Position numbers and translations under genes: made by a program | Assembly: GCA_015493505.1 (NCBI GenBank) | Contig: WGDA01000139.1 | Span: 1-43,718 of the forward strand | From: Pseudomonadota bacterium | Lineage (GTDB): Bacteria > Desulfobacterota > S145-22 | DNA length: 43,718 nucleotides | Reading direction: 5' to 3' | The notes under the pieces: generated by a model | Database searches by the model: none | What the model saw: the letters and a program-made list of their open reading frames with translations, nothing else | Told to the model about the DNA's origin: nothing | Shown: positions 26,948-35,669 of the stretch, piece after piece | Numbering within the stretch: position 1 is the stretch's first letter | Layout of the letters: every line of letters begins with the position of its first letter

Positions 26948-27346
26948 GTGCTAAATCTTTTCAGCCCTTCCCTGGATTTGCTCGCAAAGGTCATGGACCT
27001 TCGTTCATTGGAACATGACCTGATTGCGGCAAATATTGCCAACGCGGACACGCCGGGGTACAAGGCGCGCCATATCGATTTCAAAAAGACGCTGGAACAG
27101 GTCACGGGAAATTCCCTGCCCCTCGAAAGAACGAATCCGCGTCATTTTCCCATCGGTAGCCAGCAGGAAATCCTGCCCATTGTCCGGGTCACCCGCGACC
27201 CCGCCATGGGGCTGGATGGAAATAACGTGCAACTGGACAAAGAAATGAGCGATCTGGCCATCAATCAGTTGCTTTACAACACCTACGCGCAGATTCTCGC
27301 GAGGCGCCTCGGCTGGCTGAAGGATGCCATAGAAGGAGTCAAATAA
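26948..27346 (+). CDS. flgB: Flagellar basal-body rod protein FlgB
   Basis: Encodes 132 residues. It has the proximal rod signature: LEHDLIAANIANADTPGYKARHIDF near the N-terminus (flg_bb_rod motif) and a C-terminal helix with NQLLYNTYAQILARR. It forms part of the proximal rod in the periplasm and is exported by the flagellar type III system without a signal peptide. The start is GTG (26948) preceded by GAGGAG. First gene of the basal-body operon; flgC begins directly after its stop. Confidence 0.95.
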   Translation: MLNLFSPSLDLLAKVMDLRSLEHDLIAANIANADTPGYKARHIDFKKTLEQVTGNSLPLERTNPRHFPIGSQQEILPIVRVTRDPAMGLDGNNVQLDKEMSDLAINQLLYNTYAQILARRLGWLKDAIEGVK

Positions 27347-27787
27347 ATGGATTTTTTTACCGCCATAAAGATTAGCGGATCGGGGTTAAGCGCGCAACGT
27401 TTTCGCCTTAACATCATCTCGAGCAACCTTGCCAACATACAGACCACACGGACCCCTCAAGGAGGGCCTTATCGAAGAAAAGACGTTGTTTTCGAAGCTG
27501 TCCCCATGCCGGCTTCCTTCAACGGAATCCTGACAGACGCCATCCGATCGGGACTTGAAGGTGTTCGCGTGGAAAAGGTCGTGAACGACCCCACACCTTT
27601 CAAGCTCGTGTATGACCCGGGCCATCCGGATGCTGACAAAAACGGATACGTCAAGATGCCAAACGTGAATACCGTTGAAGAAATGGTCAATTTAATCAAC
27701 GCGACCCGTACCTATGAAGCCAACATTGCCGCGATCGATGCAGCAAAAAACATGGCCTTGAAAGCCCTGGAAATAGCCAATCGTTAA
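27347..27787 (+). CDS. flgC: Flagellar basal-body rod protein FlgC
   Basis: Encodes 146 residues. The N-terminal rod motif reads SGLSAQRFRLNIISSNLANIQTTRTP, and a C-terminal helix contains VNTVEEMVNLINATRTYEANIAAIDAAKNMALKALEI, which is diagnostic of FlgC. It builds the proximal rod together with FlgB and FlgF. The ATG at 27347 immediately follows the flgB TAA. Length and both terminal coiled-coil regions are normal. Confidence 0.97.
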   Translation: MDFFTAIKISGSGLSAQRFRLNIISSNLANIQTTRTPQGGPYRRKDVVFEAVPMPASFNGILTDAIRSGLEGVRVEKVVNDPTPFKLVYDPGHPDADKNGYVKMPNVNTVEEMVNLINATRTYEANIAAIDAAKNMALKALEIANR

Positions 27788-27800
27788 GGCGGGAGGATAA

Positions 27801-28103
27801 ATGGTGAAAGATTTAACCGTTCAAAACACACTTGAATCCTTGTTAAACACGCCTAACCAGAAGGCCCAGAAACCTACTTCTGGAAAATCCTTTCAGGAAA
27901 CCCTGAAGGAATCGATGGAAAAAGTCAACAAACTCCAGAAGGAAGCTGATGAAGCCGTGAAAAAGCTCGCCACGGGCCAGGGGGGCAATATCCAGGACAC
28001 CATGCTGGCGATTGAAAAAGCGGACATCTCTTTCAGGATGATGATGCAGATTCGCAATAAAATCGTTGAAGCTTACGAGGAAATCTGGCGGATGCAGACA
28101 TAG
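27801..28103 (+). CDS. fliE: Flagellar hook-basal body complex protein FliE
   Basis: Encodes 100 residues. The C-terminal half with LATGQGGNIQDTMLAIEKADISFRMMMQIRNKIVEAYEEI is the conserved FliE region that links the MS ring to the proximal rod and is the first substrate of flagellar export. GGGAGGA (27791-27797) precedes the ATG at 27801. Gene order flgB-flgC-fliE-fliF is the standard one. Confidence 0.95.
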   Translation: MVKDLTVQNTLESLLNTPNQKAQKPTSGKSFQETLKESMEKVNKLQKEADEAVKKLATGQGGNIQDTMLAIEKADISFRMMMQIRNKIVEAYEEIWRMQT

Positions 28104-28127
28104 CGGTTAGGAAGGGGGAGGAATCAC

Positions 28128-29693
28128 ATGTTTGAACAGATCAAGAACCTGTGGCAGAACCTTTCTGTGGGAAAAAGAATCGCCTTTGTCTCAAGCGTCC
28201 TTTTTTGTGTTCTGTTTATCGTTTTCCTGATTGCCTGGGCTGGGCGTGTCCAGTATCGCCCACTTTACACAAACCTCAACGCAGACGACGCCTCAGCCAT
28301 TATTTCGTACCTCAAGGCGCAAAAGATTCCTTATAAGCTTGCTGCCTCAGGCACCACCATTCTGGTTGCCCAGAACAAGGTTTATGAAACACGCCTGGAG
28401 CTGGCTGCCAAAGGCCTACCCCAGGGAGGAGGCGTGGGGTTCGAGATCTTCGACCGTTCTAAACTGGGAACCACCGAATTCGTCCAGAAAATCAATTACC
28501 TTCGCGCTTTACAGGGTGAATTGTCGAGAACCATCAATGACCTGAACGAGGTTTCCAGCAGCCGCGTTCATATCTCCCTTCCTGAAAAATCACTGTTTGT
28601 CGAGCAGCAAAAACCAGCCAAAGCCTCTGTCGTCTTGAAGCTCAAGGCTGGAAGGCACCTCACACACAACGAGATACAGGGGATCACGTATCTTGTCGCG
28701 AGTGCCGTGGAGGGACTGACTCCTGACAACGTAACCGTCATCGACCAAAATGGGAGAATTCTTTCCGGCAAGACAGAGGGAAATCCATCTCTGGCCATCA
28801 ACGCTGACGATCAGGCCCTTCGGGAAGCCGTAGAAAAACGGCTTGAAAACAAAATTCAATCGATTCTCGAGCGCGTGGTCGGCCCTGGAAAGGTGGTCGC
28901 GAGGGTTGCGGCAAAACTCGATTTTACGTCTGCCCAACAGACGGAAGAAAAATTTGATCCGAACGCCGTGGTAAGAAGTGAACAGCACACGGAAGAAAAA
29001 TCGACCTCCACGAAGGCTGCCACGGGTGTTCCAGGTGTTGCTTCCAATGTGCCTGGCCAGATGATCAAAACGCAAGCCACCAAACCGGGCGGGAATTCTT
29101 ATAAAAAAACCTCGGATACCATCAATTACGAAATAAGTAAGGTCGTTACGAAAAAAATCCTCCCACCGGGGGAAATCAAATCCTTGTCCGTGGCGGTACT
29201 GTTGGATGGCACCTACAAGATGGTCAAAGGGAAAAACGGGAAAATGGTTAAAACCTATGTCCCCCGCTCTGAAGAACAGATGAAAAAGATTGAAGAACTG
29301 GTCAAAAATGCGATAGGGTTCAACCCAGACCGCGGAGACAAGGTCAGTGTTGTCAACATTCCCTTCGAAACGATGAAAGTAACAGTCACCAAAGAATCTT
29401 TCTTCCAGAAACTGTTGAATCCGTCCATCCTTCTGCCAGCTTCCAAATATGCTACAATCCTTGTGATATTCTTTCTCTTCTACCTGTTTATCGTCCGTCC
29501 TTTTCTCAAGTGGCTCAAAACCCAGAAACTCGCCCTTCCCGGCGCTGAAGGCCCACAGGCCCTGATCGGGGTTGAGAGTCCACTGGGTCTCGCCCTTTCG
29601 CCAGAAATTCAAAAGATCAGTGGCCTGGCGCGAACGAACGTGGACAGAATGGTGGAAGTCATTCGAACCCTTATGCGGGAAGAAACTCCGTAA
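28128..29693 (+). CDS. fliF: Flagellar MS-ring protein FliF
   Basis: Encodes 521 residues. An N-terminal membrane helix (about 18-38) and a C-terminal one (about 445-467) bracket the periplasmic ring-building domains: YRPLYTNLNADDASAII (RBM1), SSRVHISLPEKSLF (RBM2) and the long RBM3/beta-collar part, including NYEISKVV. The last 50 residues are the cytoplasmic tail that docks FliG. FliF forms the MS ring, the base on which the motor and export gate assemble. The ATG at 28128 follows GGGGGAGG (28114-28121). A 50-nt gap separates it from fliG. Confidence 0.96.
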   Translation: MFEQIKNLWQNLSVGKRIAFVSSVLFCVLFIVFLIAWAGRVQYRPLYTNLNADDASAIISYLKAQKIPYKLAASGTTILVAQNKVYETRLELAAKGLPQGGGVGFEIFDRSKLGTTEFVQKINYLRALQGELSRTINDLNEVSSSRVHISLPEKSLFVEQQKPAKASVVLKLKAGRHLTHNEIQGITYLVASAVEGLTPDNVTVIDQNGRILSGKTEGNPSLAINADDQALREAVEKRLENKIQSILERVVGPGKVVARVAAKLDFTSAQQTEEKFDPNAVVRSEQHTEEKSTSTKAATGVPGVASNVPGQMIKTQATKPGGNSYKKTSDTINYEISKVVTKKILPPGEIKSLSVAVLLDGTYKMVKGKNGKMVKTYVPRSEEQMKKIEELVKNAIGFNPDRGDKVSVVNIPFETMKVTVTKESFFQKLLNPSILLPASKYATILVIFFLFYLFIVRPFLKWLKTQKLALPGAEGPQALIGVESPLGLALSPEIQKISGLARTNVDRMVEVIRTLMREETP

Positions 29694-29743
29694 AAATTCT
29701 TCGGAGAGATTGGGGTGAAATTCTTTAAAGGAACAGTGAAGTC

Positions 29744-30751
29744 ATGAAAGGCCCGGAAAAAGCGGCGGTGGTCCTTTCGGTACTGGGACCGGAAATTTCC
29801 CAGAAGATTCTCGAAAAATTAAGCCCTGAAGAGGTTCAGGCACTTGAAAAGGCGAAGGCGTCCCTGAACACGCTTCCGCCCGAGGAAATCAGTCAGGTAT
29901 TTCGAGAGGTGGCCGAAAAGATTCCTGACAGCGGAATCACCTCCGCTGAACCTGAATCCACGACTCAAACGAACGGAAAGAGTTCCGCCACAAACGGAAA
30001 CGGAAAAGATGGGGGGGAAGCCCCCGAAGACGAAACTGAGCAGGAAGATCCTCAGGAGCGTTTGAAAAGAATTCTCGAACAGGCTGACCCAAAAACACTC
30101 TCAAATTTCATGCGCTCCGAGCATCCACAGACGATTGCCCTGATACTTTCGCAAATGGAACCCTCCAAATCCGGGCAAATCCTGGCATCTCTGCCTGAAT
30201 CCCTCCAGGATGAAGTGGTCAAACGGATCGCTTCTCTCGAAGAGGTCTCCATGAGCATCCTGAAACAGATCGCCGATGTGCTTGAAAACGAGATTCAGGC
30301 GACAGGCGCCTCCGGCCAGATCATGGGAGGGGTCAAACCGGTCGCTGAGATTCTGAACCAGGCGGGCCGGTCCACAGAGCAGGCCATCCTGTCCCGCCTG
30401 GAAGAGACGGATCCGGATATGGCAGATTCCATCAGACAGCTCATGTTTGTTTTTGACGACCTCAATAAGATTGATGACCGTGGGATTCAGGCGATTCTAA
30501 GGGAGGTCACTTCTCAAGACCTCGCGCTGGCGCTTAAAACCGCGGGTGATGACATCAAAGAAAAGATTTTCAAGAATATGTCTGAACGGGCGGTTGAAAT
30601 GCTGAAAGAAGACATGGAAGCCATGGGGCCGGTCCGTCTGTCCGACGTGGAAAAAGCCCAGCAGGAGATCATTAAGGTCGCCATGCGGTTAGAGCAGGAA
30701 GGGAAAATCGTCATCAGCCGGGGCGGCGGCGAAGGAGACGTGCTCGTATGA
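29744..30751 (+). CDS. fliG: Flagellar motor switch protein FliG with an unusual interdomain linker
   Basis: Encodes 335 residues. The N-terminal FliF-binding domain is short (about 1-61), followed by a polar low-complexity linker (about 62-104) rich in Thr, Asn, Gly, Lys and Glu, where other FliG proteins have the last helices of the N domain. The middle domain has the EHPQT motif (126-130) and ARM-like helices. The C-terminal torque domain has MFVFDDLNKIDDRGIQAILR, whose charged helix interacts with the stator, and ends normally. It forms the upper C ring and generates torque and switching. Its stop overlaps the fliH start (ATGA-type, 4 nt). Confidence 0.95.
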   Translation: MKGPEKAAVVLSVLGPEISQKILEKLSPEEVQALEKAKASLNTLPPEEISQVFREVAEKIPDSGITSAEPESTTQTNGKSSATNGNGKDGGEAPEDETEQEDPQERLKRILEQADPKTLSNFMRSEHPQTIALILSQMEPSKSGQILASLPESLQDEVVKRIASLEEVSMSILKQIADVLENEIQATGASGQIMGGVKPVAEILNQAGRSTEQAILSRLEETDPDMADSIRQLMFVFDDLNKIDDRGIQAILREVTSQDLALALKTAGDDIKEKIFKNMSERAVEMLKEDMEAMGPVRLSDVEKAQQEIIKVAMRLEQEGKIVISRGGGEGDVLV

Positions 30752-31530
30752 CAACATCAGACAAAAAAAATGTCGTCCGTCCGCTCGAAAGCCCCGATTT
30801 CTCCCGCCTGGGAAAGGGTCGAGAGGGACTCTCGGACGGCACCTCGCCCTCTGACTCCCGGAGTTTTTTCCCCTTGTTTACGGACGCTGACGGAAAGGGC
30901 GCAACACCCGCCCAGAATCCGATTGAGCGAAAAAGGGAGAAACTGTTAAAAGAAGCGGAACAGACACTCCTTGATGCGCGAAAGAAAGCGGATGAAATCG
31001 CTGAAAAAGCCTATGAAAGGGGATACGCTGAAGGAGAAAAGGCGGGCTACGAGTACGGGCTCAAAAAGGTTGAAAGCATGATTCAGGCATTGTCTGAGGC
31101 GCAGAAGCGAATAGAAGAAACTCACAGAGATATGATTCTCACCCAGGAAAAGGAGATCATCTCCCTGATCCTGTTCATCGCGAGAAAGGTGATTCATACC
31201 GAAACCAAAACAAACCCGGAAGTTCTTTTATCCGTTTTGCGGAAGGCGCTGGAGGAAGTTCCTCATAAAAGAGACCTCCATATCCGCCTGAACCCTATGG
31301 ATTATGAGTTTTACAAGAAAAACGTCCAGAAATTCGTGGAAGCCCACGAAGAGCTGAAAGAAGCTGAGATAGAACCAGACTCACGGGTCGATTTGGGAGG
31401 CGTCATTGTTGACCACCGGATGGGAAGCGTGGACGCGAGGCTTTCCAGGCAGTACGAAAAGATAGAAAAGCTTTTCCAGAATATTTTGGAAGAAAACCAG
31501 AAAGCGAACAGGGAACTCTCACGGGAATGA
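30748..31530 (+). CDS. fliH: Flagellar export regulator FliH
   Basis: Encodes 260 residues. A disordered N-terminus (about 1-60) is followed by a long charged helix with AEKAYERGYAEGEKAGYEYG, which contains the glycine-repeat pattern of FliH, and a C-terminal domain with a V/ATPase E-subunit-like fold (IRLNPMDYEF, SRVDLGGVIVDHRMGSVDARL). FliH dimers bind FliI, keep it inactive and bring it with substrate-chaperone complexes to the export gate. The ATG overlaps the fliG stop. Confidence 0.9.
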   Translation: MTTSDKKNVVRPLESPDFSRLGKGREGLSDGTSPSDSRSFFPLFTDADGKGATPAQNPIERKREKLLKEAEQTLLDARKKADEIAEKAYERGYAEGEKAGYEYGLKKVESMIQALSEAQKRIEETHRDMILTQEKEIISLILFIARKVIHTETKTNPEVLLSVLRKALEEVPHKRDLHIRLNPMDYEFYKKNVQKFVEAHEELKEAEIEPDSRVDLGGVIVDHRMGSVDARLSRQYEKIEKLFQNILEENQKANRELSRE

Positions 31531-31534
31531 CCGG

Positions 31535-32869
31535 ATGATGAATCAGATCACAATTCCATGGTCCTATTACCGATCGGCTCTTGACTCCCTGAACCCATTT
31601 TCAATCAACGGGCGGGTAACCAAGGTGGTTGGGCTGGTTATTGAAGGGAACGGTCCCGGTGTTTCCATTGGAGGAGTTTGCAGAATTCTTCCAAAGGGCA
31701 TGAACCATTTCTTCCGCGCGGAAGTCGTGGGATTCAGGGAAAATAAAGTCCTGTTGATGCCCCTGGGAGATTTACGGGGGATCGAACCCGGGTGTGAAAT
31801 TCAGGTCGAACAGGAAACCGCGACAGTAGGGGTCGGAGACGCCTTTTTGGGAAGGGTTGTCGATCCCTATGGGAATCCCCTGGATCAGAAAGGACCTCTA
31901 TATCCCGATTCCTCCTACCCTCTTTACGCGGATCCCATCAACCCCCTGCAGAGGCGTCGTATTACTCAGCCTCTTGACGTGGGGATCCGCGCGATCAATG
32001 GCATCCTCACCGTCGGCAAGGGACAGCGGATGGGAATTTTCTCCGGGTCGGGGGTGGGGAAAAGTACCCTGATGGGAATGATAGCCCGATATACCGGCGC
32101 TGACGTGAGTGTCATCGGATTGATCGGCGAACGGGGGAGAGAGGTGCGCGAATTTATTGAACGGGACCTGGGGGAAGAAGGCTTGAGGCGATCGGTCGTG
32201 GTGGTCGCAACCTCTGACATGCCACCTCTCGTCCGCATGCGTGCCGCCTACATGGCAACCGTCATCGCTGAATATTTCCGCGACCAGGGACGAGACGTGG
32301 TGCTGATGATGGATTCCATCACGCGCTTTGCCATGGCGCAGCGGGAAATCGGGCTTTCTATCGGGGAGCCGCCTACTACTCGGGGGTATACCCCCTCCGT
32401 TTTTGCCCTGCTCCCCAAACTCTTGGAGCGCTCCGGGATGAACCACACGTCCGGGAGCATCACAGCCTTTTACACGGTCCTGGTGGAAGGAGACGACTTC
32501 AACGAGCCCGTTTCAGACGCCGTACGGTCCATCCTGGACGGACATATCATGTTGAGCCGGGAGCTCGCCGAGCGGGGGCATTACCCAGCCATTGATCCGC
32601 TTCAGAGCGTGAGCCGCGTCATGACCGATGTGGTCGACAAGGCGCATCGCTCTCTGGCTCAAAAGGCCATCGAAATCCTCGCCACATACAGAAAGGCCGA
32701 GGACCTGATCAACATCGGGGCTTACGTTTCCGGCAGCAACCCCAAAATCGATTACGCGATTAAGATGATAGATCCTATCAACGCTTACCTGAAGCAACCT
32801 GTGGAACAAGGGGCCACTTTGCGAGAAAGCATAGAAGCGTTGCAAAAAATTATTCGAGAGGAATCATAA
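31535..32869 (+). CDS. fliI: Flagellum-specific type III export ATPase FliI
   Basis: Encodes 444 residues. It has Walker A SGSGVGKST (170-178), Walker B VVLMMDSITRFAMAQREIGL, IGEPPTTRGYTPSVFALLPKLLERSG and the FliI/YscN C-terminal region with IGAYVSGSNPKIDYAIK. The hexamer hydrolyses ATP to unfold and release substrates at the export gate. The double ATG (31535, 31538) starts 4 nt after the fliH stop. All catalytic residues are present. Confidence 0.97.
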   Translation: MMNQITIPWSYYRSALDSLNPFSINGRVTKVVGLVIEGNGPGVSIGGVCRILPKGMNHFFRAEVVGFRENKVLLMPLGDLRGIEPGCEIQVEQETATVGVGDAFLGRVVDPYGNPLDQKGPLYPDSSYPLYADPINPLQRRRITQPLDVGIRAINGILTVGKGQRMGIFSGSGVGKSTLMGMIARYTGADVSVIGLIGERGREVREFIERDLGEEGLRRSVVVVATSDMPPLVRMRAAYMATVIAEYFRDQGRDVVLMMDSITRFAMAQREIGLSIGEPPTTRGYTPSVFALLPKLLERSGMNHTSGSITAFYTVLVEGDDFNEPVSDAVRSILDGHIMLSRELAERGHYPAIDPLQSVSRVMTDVVDKAHRSLAQKAIEILATYRKAEDLINIGAYVSGSNPKIDYAIKMIDPINAYLKQPVEQGATLRESIEALQKIIREES

Positions 32870-32870
32870 A

Positions 32871-33332
32871 ATGGTCGCTTTTAGGCTACAAACCGTGCTG
32901 AATGTCCGCAAAATCGAAGAGGAAAAACTTCAGGGTGAATTGGCTACCCTCATTAAATCCATCCTTGAAGCGGAAAGCACGCTCAACTTTCTGCGGCTAC
33001 AAAAGTCTCAGACCCTGCGGATCCTGCACGAGAAACAGAAAGAGGGGATGTCGGCGGGTGAAATCGGCATTTATAACACGTACCTGAAAGAATTGTCTGA
33101 TAGAATATCCTCCCAGAAAAAAATTCTGAAAGAGCTGGAAAAAGCGCGCGACAAAAAACGCGAAGAATTGATAGAAGCGTCCAAGAGACGCAAAATCCTG
33201 GAGAAGCTAAAAGAGAAAAAACTGTTAGACGCCCTGCATGAAGAAATGAGAAGGCAGCAGAATTTCATCGACGAAATTGGTGTCACGCGCCACAACAGGC
33301 AGGGCATGGGAAGAGAGCAAAGGGGGATTTAG
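32871..33332 (+). CDS. fliJ: Flagellar export chaperone FliJ
   Basis: Encodes 153 residues, almost entirely charged alpha-helical coiled coil beginning FRLQTVLNVRKIEEEKLQGEL, the usual FliJ opening. FliJ is the gamma-like stalk within the FliI ring and couples it to FlhA. Identity rests on position after fliI, length and coiled-coil character, since the family is weakly conserved. ATG 32871 follows the fliI stop by one base, and its stop touches the next ATG. Confidence 0.85.
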   Translation: MVAFRLQTVLNVRKIEEEKLQGELATLIKSILEAESTLNFLRLQKSQTLRILHEKQKEGMSAGEIGIYNTYLKELSDRISSQKKILKELEKARDKKREELIEASKRRKILEKLKEKKLLDALHEEMRRQQNFIDEIGVTRHNRQGMGREQRGI

Positions 33333-33899
33333 ATGCTGAAGAGGGGGCTCACACTTCTGGTCGCTCTGCTGATCCTTTCCCTTGGCCTTCGGGCTATTCA
33401 CGCGTTTCACCTTTTTGAAGGATTGAAACCCTTCAGGATTCCCGAGTTCACAACTGTCGCCCAGGCAAAGGAAAACTCCCCTCAAAAAAAGGCTGCCAAA
33501 CCTTCGAAAACCACCAGCTCGCCATCTCTGGACATCAGGCTGAAGGAGCTTCAGCTCCGGGAAGAACAGATAAAACAGGAAGAAGCCAACCTCCACGCCC
33601 TTCAAAAAGACGTCGAGGCAAAAATTCAGCAGTTGAAGGCGCTTGAAGTAAAAGTCGGCAAATTACTGAAAAAGCGTGATGAGCTGGAAGAGAAGCGTCT
33701 GGAGCAACTGGCCAGGGTTTTTGAGTCGACCCCTCCAGAGCAGGCGGGCCCCCTGCTGAGTAAGCTGGATGTCAAGACAGCGGCGGAAATTCTGTACCGT
33801 ATGAATGGACGTAAAGCCGGAAAGATCTGGGGATACGTCAAAGCGGACAGGGCTGTAAAAATCAGTGAAGAGCTGACAAAACTGCAATGCGCTAAATAG
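33333..33899 (+). CDS. MotE-like flagellar protein (MgtE N-domain fold) with membrane anchor
   Basis: Encodes 188 residues. A hydrophobic N-terminal segment (about 5-27) acts as signal or anchor; a Lys/Pro/Ser linker leads to a long coiled coil (about 66-128) and a C-terminal domain with FESTPPEQAGPLLSKLDVKTAAEILYRMNGRKAGKIW, a helical repeat of the MgtE N-domain type. This architecture matches MotE family proteins, periplasmic chaperones for the stator partner MotC in some bacteria, and homologues sit after fliJ in many flagellar operons. No motC-like gene is in the window, so the partner is unknown. ATG 33333 abuts the fliJ TAG; AAGGGGG (33319-33325) is a good ribosome site. Last gene of the operon. 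Confidence 0.8.
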   Translation: MLKRGLTLLVALLILSLGLRAIHAFHLFEGLKPFRIPEFTTVAQAKENSPQKKAAKPSKTTSSPSLDIRLKELQLREEQIKQEEANLHALQKDVEAKIQQLKALEVKVGKLLKKRDELEEKRLEQLARVFESTPPEQAGPLLSKLDVKTAAEILYRMNGRKAGKIWGYVKADRAVKISEELTKLQCAK

Positions 33900-33926
33900 G
33901 CCGTACAAAACCGAATTTTCCACGGT

Positions 33927-33950
33927 AAAACCAAAAGAGGCTTCCAGCCC
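33927..33950 (-). terminator. Weak terminator candidate of the antiporter gene
   Basis: On the minus strand GGGCT (33950-33946) and AGCCT (33942-33938) form a short stem with a 3-nt loop, followed by CTTTTGGTTTT. The stem has only 5 bp including one G-U pair, so support is weak. No clear terminator is visible for the converging flagellar operon. Confidence 0.3.
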
Positions 33951-33953
33951 TTC

Positions 33954-35615
33954 CTATTCCTCCTCGAACAGGATCTGATAGATCTCTTCCCTTGAAGTAG
34001 CGGACATCAGGCGCTGGAAAAGCCCTTCCTGAGAAAACATTTTTGAGATTCTCATCAGAACATCCAGGTGGTACGCGAGCTGGTCCTTGTGAACAGCGGT
34101 CAGGAGGATGATATGGGCCTTGCTGTGGTCCATGGAACCAAAATCAATCCCTTCTTTTGACACCCCCAGCACACCCATAATAGGGCCGCTTCCTTCCAGG
34201 ATCCCGTGGGGAATCGCCAGCCCGTGGCCGATACCTGTCGTCAGCGAATTCTCCCGTTCGACAACAGAGCCCAGAAGCTCCTTGTGCTGCTCTTGGGAAA
34301 GACCATAAACATTTGAAAGGTGGCCCACCAGGTGTGTGATAGCCTGCCATTTGTCTGAGGCCTTCAAGTCGATGACAACGCCGTCGGGCCGCAAAAACCC
34401 CATCACTGGGTGCAAATCTTTCCCCGCCTCCCCCGCCATTTTCAGGGTGATCTTGGCCAAAACCGGCCCAAGGAGTTCATGTACCGTCACCGCGGCGATC
34501 ACAATGGCCGTAATCTTGGGGGCAATCTCCGAACAGCAGGTTTCCTCCTGGATCAAAACGATCAGGCCAAGGGCGATGCCCGCCTGTGGGAGAAGAGCCA
34601 GGCCGGCCAGGTTACGAAACGCCCGCGGCGCGCCACAGATCCAGGCGCTTAGGAACGTCCCCACCCATTTCCCGACAAAACGGGAGATGACATACAACGC
34701 GCCGGCCATCCCCACCACCGGGAGGAGGGAAAGCTGCAAGTGGGACCCGGCCAGGGTAAAAAAGGCCGTATAGATGACGGGTTCGAGCGACAGAAAGGCT
34801 TTATCCACCGCTTCCTTCTGCTGGATGAGGTTATGGACCAGAAATCCCAGGGCCATGGCGGAAAGTAAGGGGGAAACATGGAGAAAACTGGAGAGCCCCG
34901 AGACAAAAAAGAGCGCGACCAGCATCAGGGGCAGCACGGAGTCCTCGTGTTCAAGGCGGGGGAAGAGGGCCTTCAGAAAGAAGCCGACACCCAGGCCGAT
35001 CAAAATGGACGTGAATGAATAGAGAAGGGCTGTCTCGGTCAACGTCGTCGTTAGGGACACCTCGCCAGACAGGGTCCCCTTGACCCCCGCGAATACAAAT
35101 CCGAACAATCCCACGCAGACCAGGTTGTTAATCGCCACATGGGGAAGCAGCAGATCCGTCAATGGCCCTTTCGAGCGGGTTTCCTTGATAATTGCCAGGA
35201 TGGTCGCCGGCGCGGTCGCGCCAGACACCACTCCCAGGAGGAGAGACAGGAGAAAATCATGGGTAAACAGGTATAAAGTTCCCGCCACAAACGCAGAGCT
35301 GAGCAAGAGGTCGGAAACGCCCGTAATGAAGGCCCGGCCATTCGTTTCGATAATTTCCTTCAGATCAATATGCGTGGCGATGGAAAAGGAAACAAACGCC
35401 AGGGCGAAAGACATGATCGGTTTGAGCTCAACAGTGACCGCGCGATACGACAACAGGTGAAACCCGAACGGCCCCACGAGAATCCCCGCCACGATGTTTC
35501 CCGTTATTGCGGGAAGTTTCACCAGGTTCGCCAGTTTACCGCCCGCGAATCCCGCGATCAGCAGGAGGCTGATGGAAAAGATTTCGTTGACGGATCCTGG
35601 GGGTGGAAGGCTCAC
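33954..35615 (-). CDS. CPA2-type Na+(K+)/H+ antiporter fused to a PTS EIIA-like domain
   Basis: Encodes 553 residues. The first 380 or so hold about a dozen hydrophobic segments with the monovalent cation:proton antiporter pattern (NIVAGILVGPFGF, SGATAPATILAI). The last 150 form a type-2 PTS EIIA (fructose/nitrogen) domain: LTTGIGHGLAIPHG with the phosphorylatable His470, then DFGSMDHSKAHIILLTAV and a C-terminal LMSATSREEIYQIL helix. The fusion suggests transport gated by phosphorelay state or simply by the domain as a regulatory module; no PTS genes are nearby. The start is GTG (35615) with a weak ribosome site. It follows trmH on the minus strand by 54 nt, probably as one transcript. Confidence 0.85.
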   Translation of the reverse strand: MSLPPPGSVNEIFSISLLLIAGFAGGKLANLVKLPAITGNIVAGILVGPFGFHLLSYRAVTVELKPIMSFALAFVSFSIATHIDLKEIIETNGRAFITGVSDLLLSSAFVAGTLYLFTHDFLLSLLLGVVSGATAPATILAIIKETRSKGPLTDLLLPHVAINNLVCVGLFGFVFAGVKGTLSGEVSLTTTLTETALLYSFTSILIGLGVGFFLKALFPRLEHEDSVLPLMLVALFFVSGLSSFLHVSPLLSAMALGFLVHNLIQQKEAVDKAFLSLEPVIYTAFFTLAGSHLQLSLLPVVGMAGALYVISRFVGKWVGTFLSAWICGAPRAFRNLAGLALLPQAGIALGLIVLIQEETCCSEIAPKITAIVIAAVTVHELLGPVLAKITLKMAGEAGKDLHPVMGFLRPDGVVIDLKASDKWQAITHLVGHLSNVYGLSQEQHKELLGSVVERENSLTTGIGHGLAIPHGILEGSGPIMGVLGVSKEGIDFGSMDHSKAHIILLTAVHKDQLAYHLDVLMRISKMFSQEGLFQRLMSATSREEIYQILFEEE

Positions 35616-35669
35616 CTACCGTTATCCCATTGAAGATGAAGGGGAATGCTTCTCGCTTTTTCCCGTGGT

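Noticed and set aside
28590-29612. Long minus-strand open frame opposite fliF
   Set aside because: It is an antisense shadow of a clearly conserved flagellar gene and resembles no protein family.
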